Shown here: positions 63,338-64,000 of the stretch, one piece after another | Numbering within the stretch: position 1 is the first letter of the stretch | Layout: each line of letters begins with the position of its first letter | Assembly: GCA_000526575.1 (NCBI GenBank) | Contig: JAGI01000002.1 | Location: forward strand, 1,364,001-1,428,000 | Source of the DNA: Clostridium sp. 12(A) | Lineage (GTDB): Bacteria; Bacillota; Clostridia; Lachnospirales; Lachnospiraceae | DNA: 64,000 nt | Direction: 5' to 3' | Program-made: the position numbers and the translations under genes | The notes under the pieces: generated by a model | What the model saw: only the letters and a program-made list of their open reading frames with translations | What the model was told of the DNA's origin: nothing | Database searches by the model: none

Positions 63338-64000
63338 TTATCCCTGTTTTTTTTGCACAGTGAGTCTGGCTAAAGACTCTACAATGTACACAGCCGGAAT
63401 CTGAGAGGTAATATCCACCTTCATCTTTTCCACGGCATTTAACTCCCGTTGTATATAATACGATATGTTATAATCTGAAATCTTGGCAAGGGTGCTGTTC
63501 TTGCTGTTGGTAATGGAGACAACGGTACTGCTGCTTTCCTTTAACTTTGAAGAATTGTCAATGAGTATTTCGGTCTCTCCCTCTACAGAAAGAATGATAA
63601 TGATACTTTCTTCCGGGAACTCTAAATTAATGGGAAACATAGGAGAATTAATTCCTGTGGAAAAAATACCGATATCGCAGAAATAACGGCTGGCATACTC
63701 TGCCATGATACCAGAATTACCCGTTCCAAGAAATATGATCTGCTTCTTTCCGGCAATAACTTCTGCAATGGCCTCCAGCTGCTTTTGAAAGCTTTCTGTT
63801 TCCACTCTCTGAAAGAACTCAAAGACTGAGCTGTGGTCGTATGTTTTGCTGGCTGCCGTTTTTTTCTCCTTTTCCATCTTAAAACGCACCTTGAATTCTG
63901 AAAAACCGCTGCATTGTACTTTCCTGCAAAAACGGGTTATGGTGGTAGTTGACACATGGGCCTCCTTTGCCACCTCCCTAATGGTCATATAAGGAATCTT
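63338..64000 (-). CDS. RpiR/MurR-family regulator, 5' end beyond window
   Basis: About 220 codons lie in the window; the frame is open to base 64000 and the usual first 30-40 residues are missing. N-terminal helix-turn-helix of the RpiR type (MTIREVAKEAHVSTTTITRF) and a SIS sugar-phosphate-binding domain (about 80-215, IIFLGTGNSGIMAEYASRYF). Such proteins respond to sugar phosphates. The nearby GH4 and GH1 phospho-glucosidases are plausible targets (inference). Confidence 0.92.
   Translation of the reverse strand, partial: KIPYMTIREVAKEAHVSTTTITRFCRKVQCSGFSEFKVRFKMEKEKKTAASKTYDHSSVFEFFQRVETESFQKQLEAIAEVIAGKKQIIFLGTGNSGIMAEYASRYFCDIGIFSTGINSPMFPINLEFPEESIIIILSVEGETEILIDNSSKLKESSSTVVSITNSKNSTLAKISDYNISYYIQRELNAVEKMKVDITSQIPAVYIVESLARLTVQKKQG

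Overview
The window looks like the chromosome of a low-to-moderate-GC anaerobic Firmicute of the class Clostridia, most likely a Lachnospiraceae species of the Lacrimispora/Clostridium sphenoides kind. This is inferred from AGGAGG-type ribosome sites, many TTG and GTG starts, YesM/YesN two-component pairs, Lachnospiraceae-type Crp/Fnr regulators, DUF6485 and DUF438 proteins, and a mix of sugar uptake, redox-stress and metal genes. I see no rRNA, tRNA, CRISPR array, insertion sequence, prophage or attachment site. Both ends cut a gene: a chemoreceptor on the left and an RpiR-type regulator on the right.

Layout. 0-5 kb: chemoreceptor (partial), pirin and FMN reductase operon, cysteine synthase, and a secreted CAP-domain protein with a long Asn-Thr repeat. 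5.4-8.3 kb: ArsR-like regulator with its own ABC exporter. 8.4-10.8 kb: Rrf2 regulator and two coupled tRNA-modification genes (rhodanese-TtcA fusion, TcdA). 10.9-17.8 kb: nickel/peptide-type ABC importer with two tandem methyltransferases, headed by a His-rich CsoR/RcnR repressor. 17.9-18.5 kb: GNAT acetyltransferase. 18.6-22.2 kb: a six-gene redox-stress operon (cupin, stand-alone HCP helical domain, DUF1858, unknown protein, two hemerythrins) divergent from a Crp/Fnr regulator. 22.2-31.6 kb: GH3 beta-glucosidase, YesM/YesN-type two-component system and a sugar ABC importer without its own ATPase. 31.9-38.0 kb: copper operon copA-unknown-copZ followed by a two-component system and divergent from an HxlR regulator. 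38.1-41.2 kb: MFS exporter behind a leader peptide and RNA switch, then an amino-acid permease. 41.2-45.9 kb: UbiD/UbiX/LpdD decarboxylase operon with a MerR regulator. 46-48.5 kb: second copper-type operon (HMA-TauE/DsbD-cupredoxin fusion, a 28-residue membrane peptide, DUF2318 lipoprotein). 48.6-50.3 kb: chorismate mutase-like/shikimate kinase fusion with an HxlR regulator, divergent from a PNPOx-like flavoprotein. 50.4-54.4 kb: DUF438-hemerythrin-PAS protein, ferredoxin, second Crp/Fnr regulator, glycerol dehydrogenase, Nim-like protein. 54.7-64 kb: diguanylate cyclase, GH1 and GH4 phospho-beta-glucosidases, shikimate dehydrogenase, aromatic-acid exporter, another PNPOx protein, AraC and RpiR regulators.

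How it fits together. Three themes recur: beta-glucoside use (GH3, GH1, GH4, sugar ABC importer, YesMN), metal and redox homeostasis (two copper modules, a nickel-type module, two Crp/Fnr-linked hemerythrin modules), and aromatic-acid chemistry (UbiD/X, shikimate enzymes, aromatic exporter). The most novel candidates are the HCP-domain/DUF1858/hemerythrin operon at 18.6-21.4 kb and the leader-peptide RNA switch at 38.1-38.3 kb. All functions come from reading protein and DNA motifs by eye; no database search was run.
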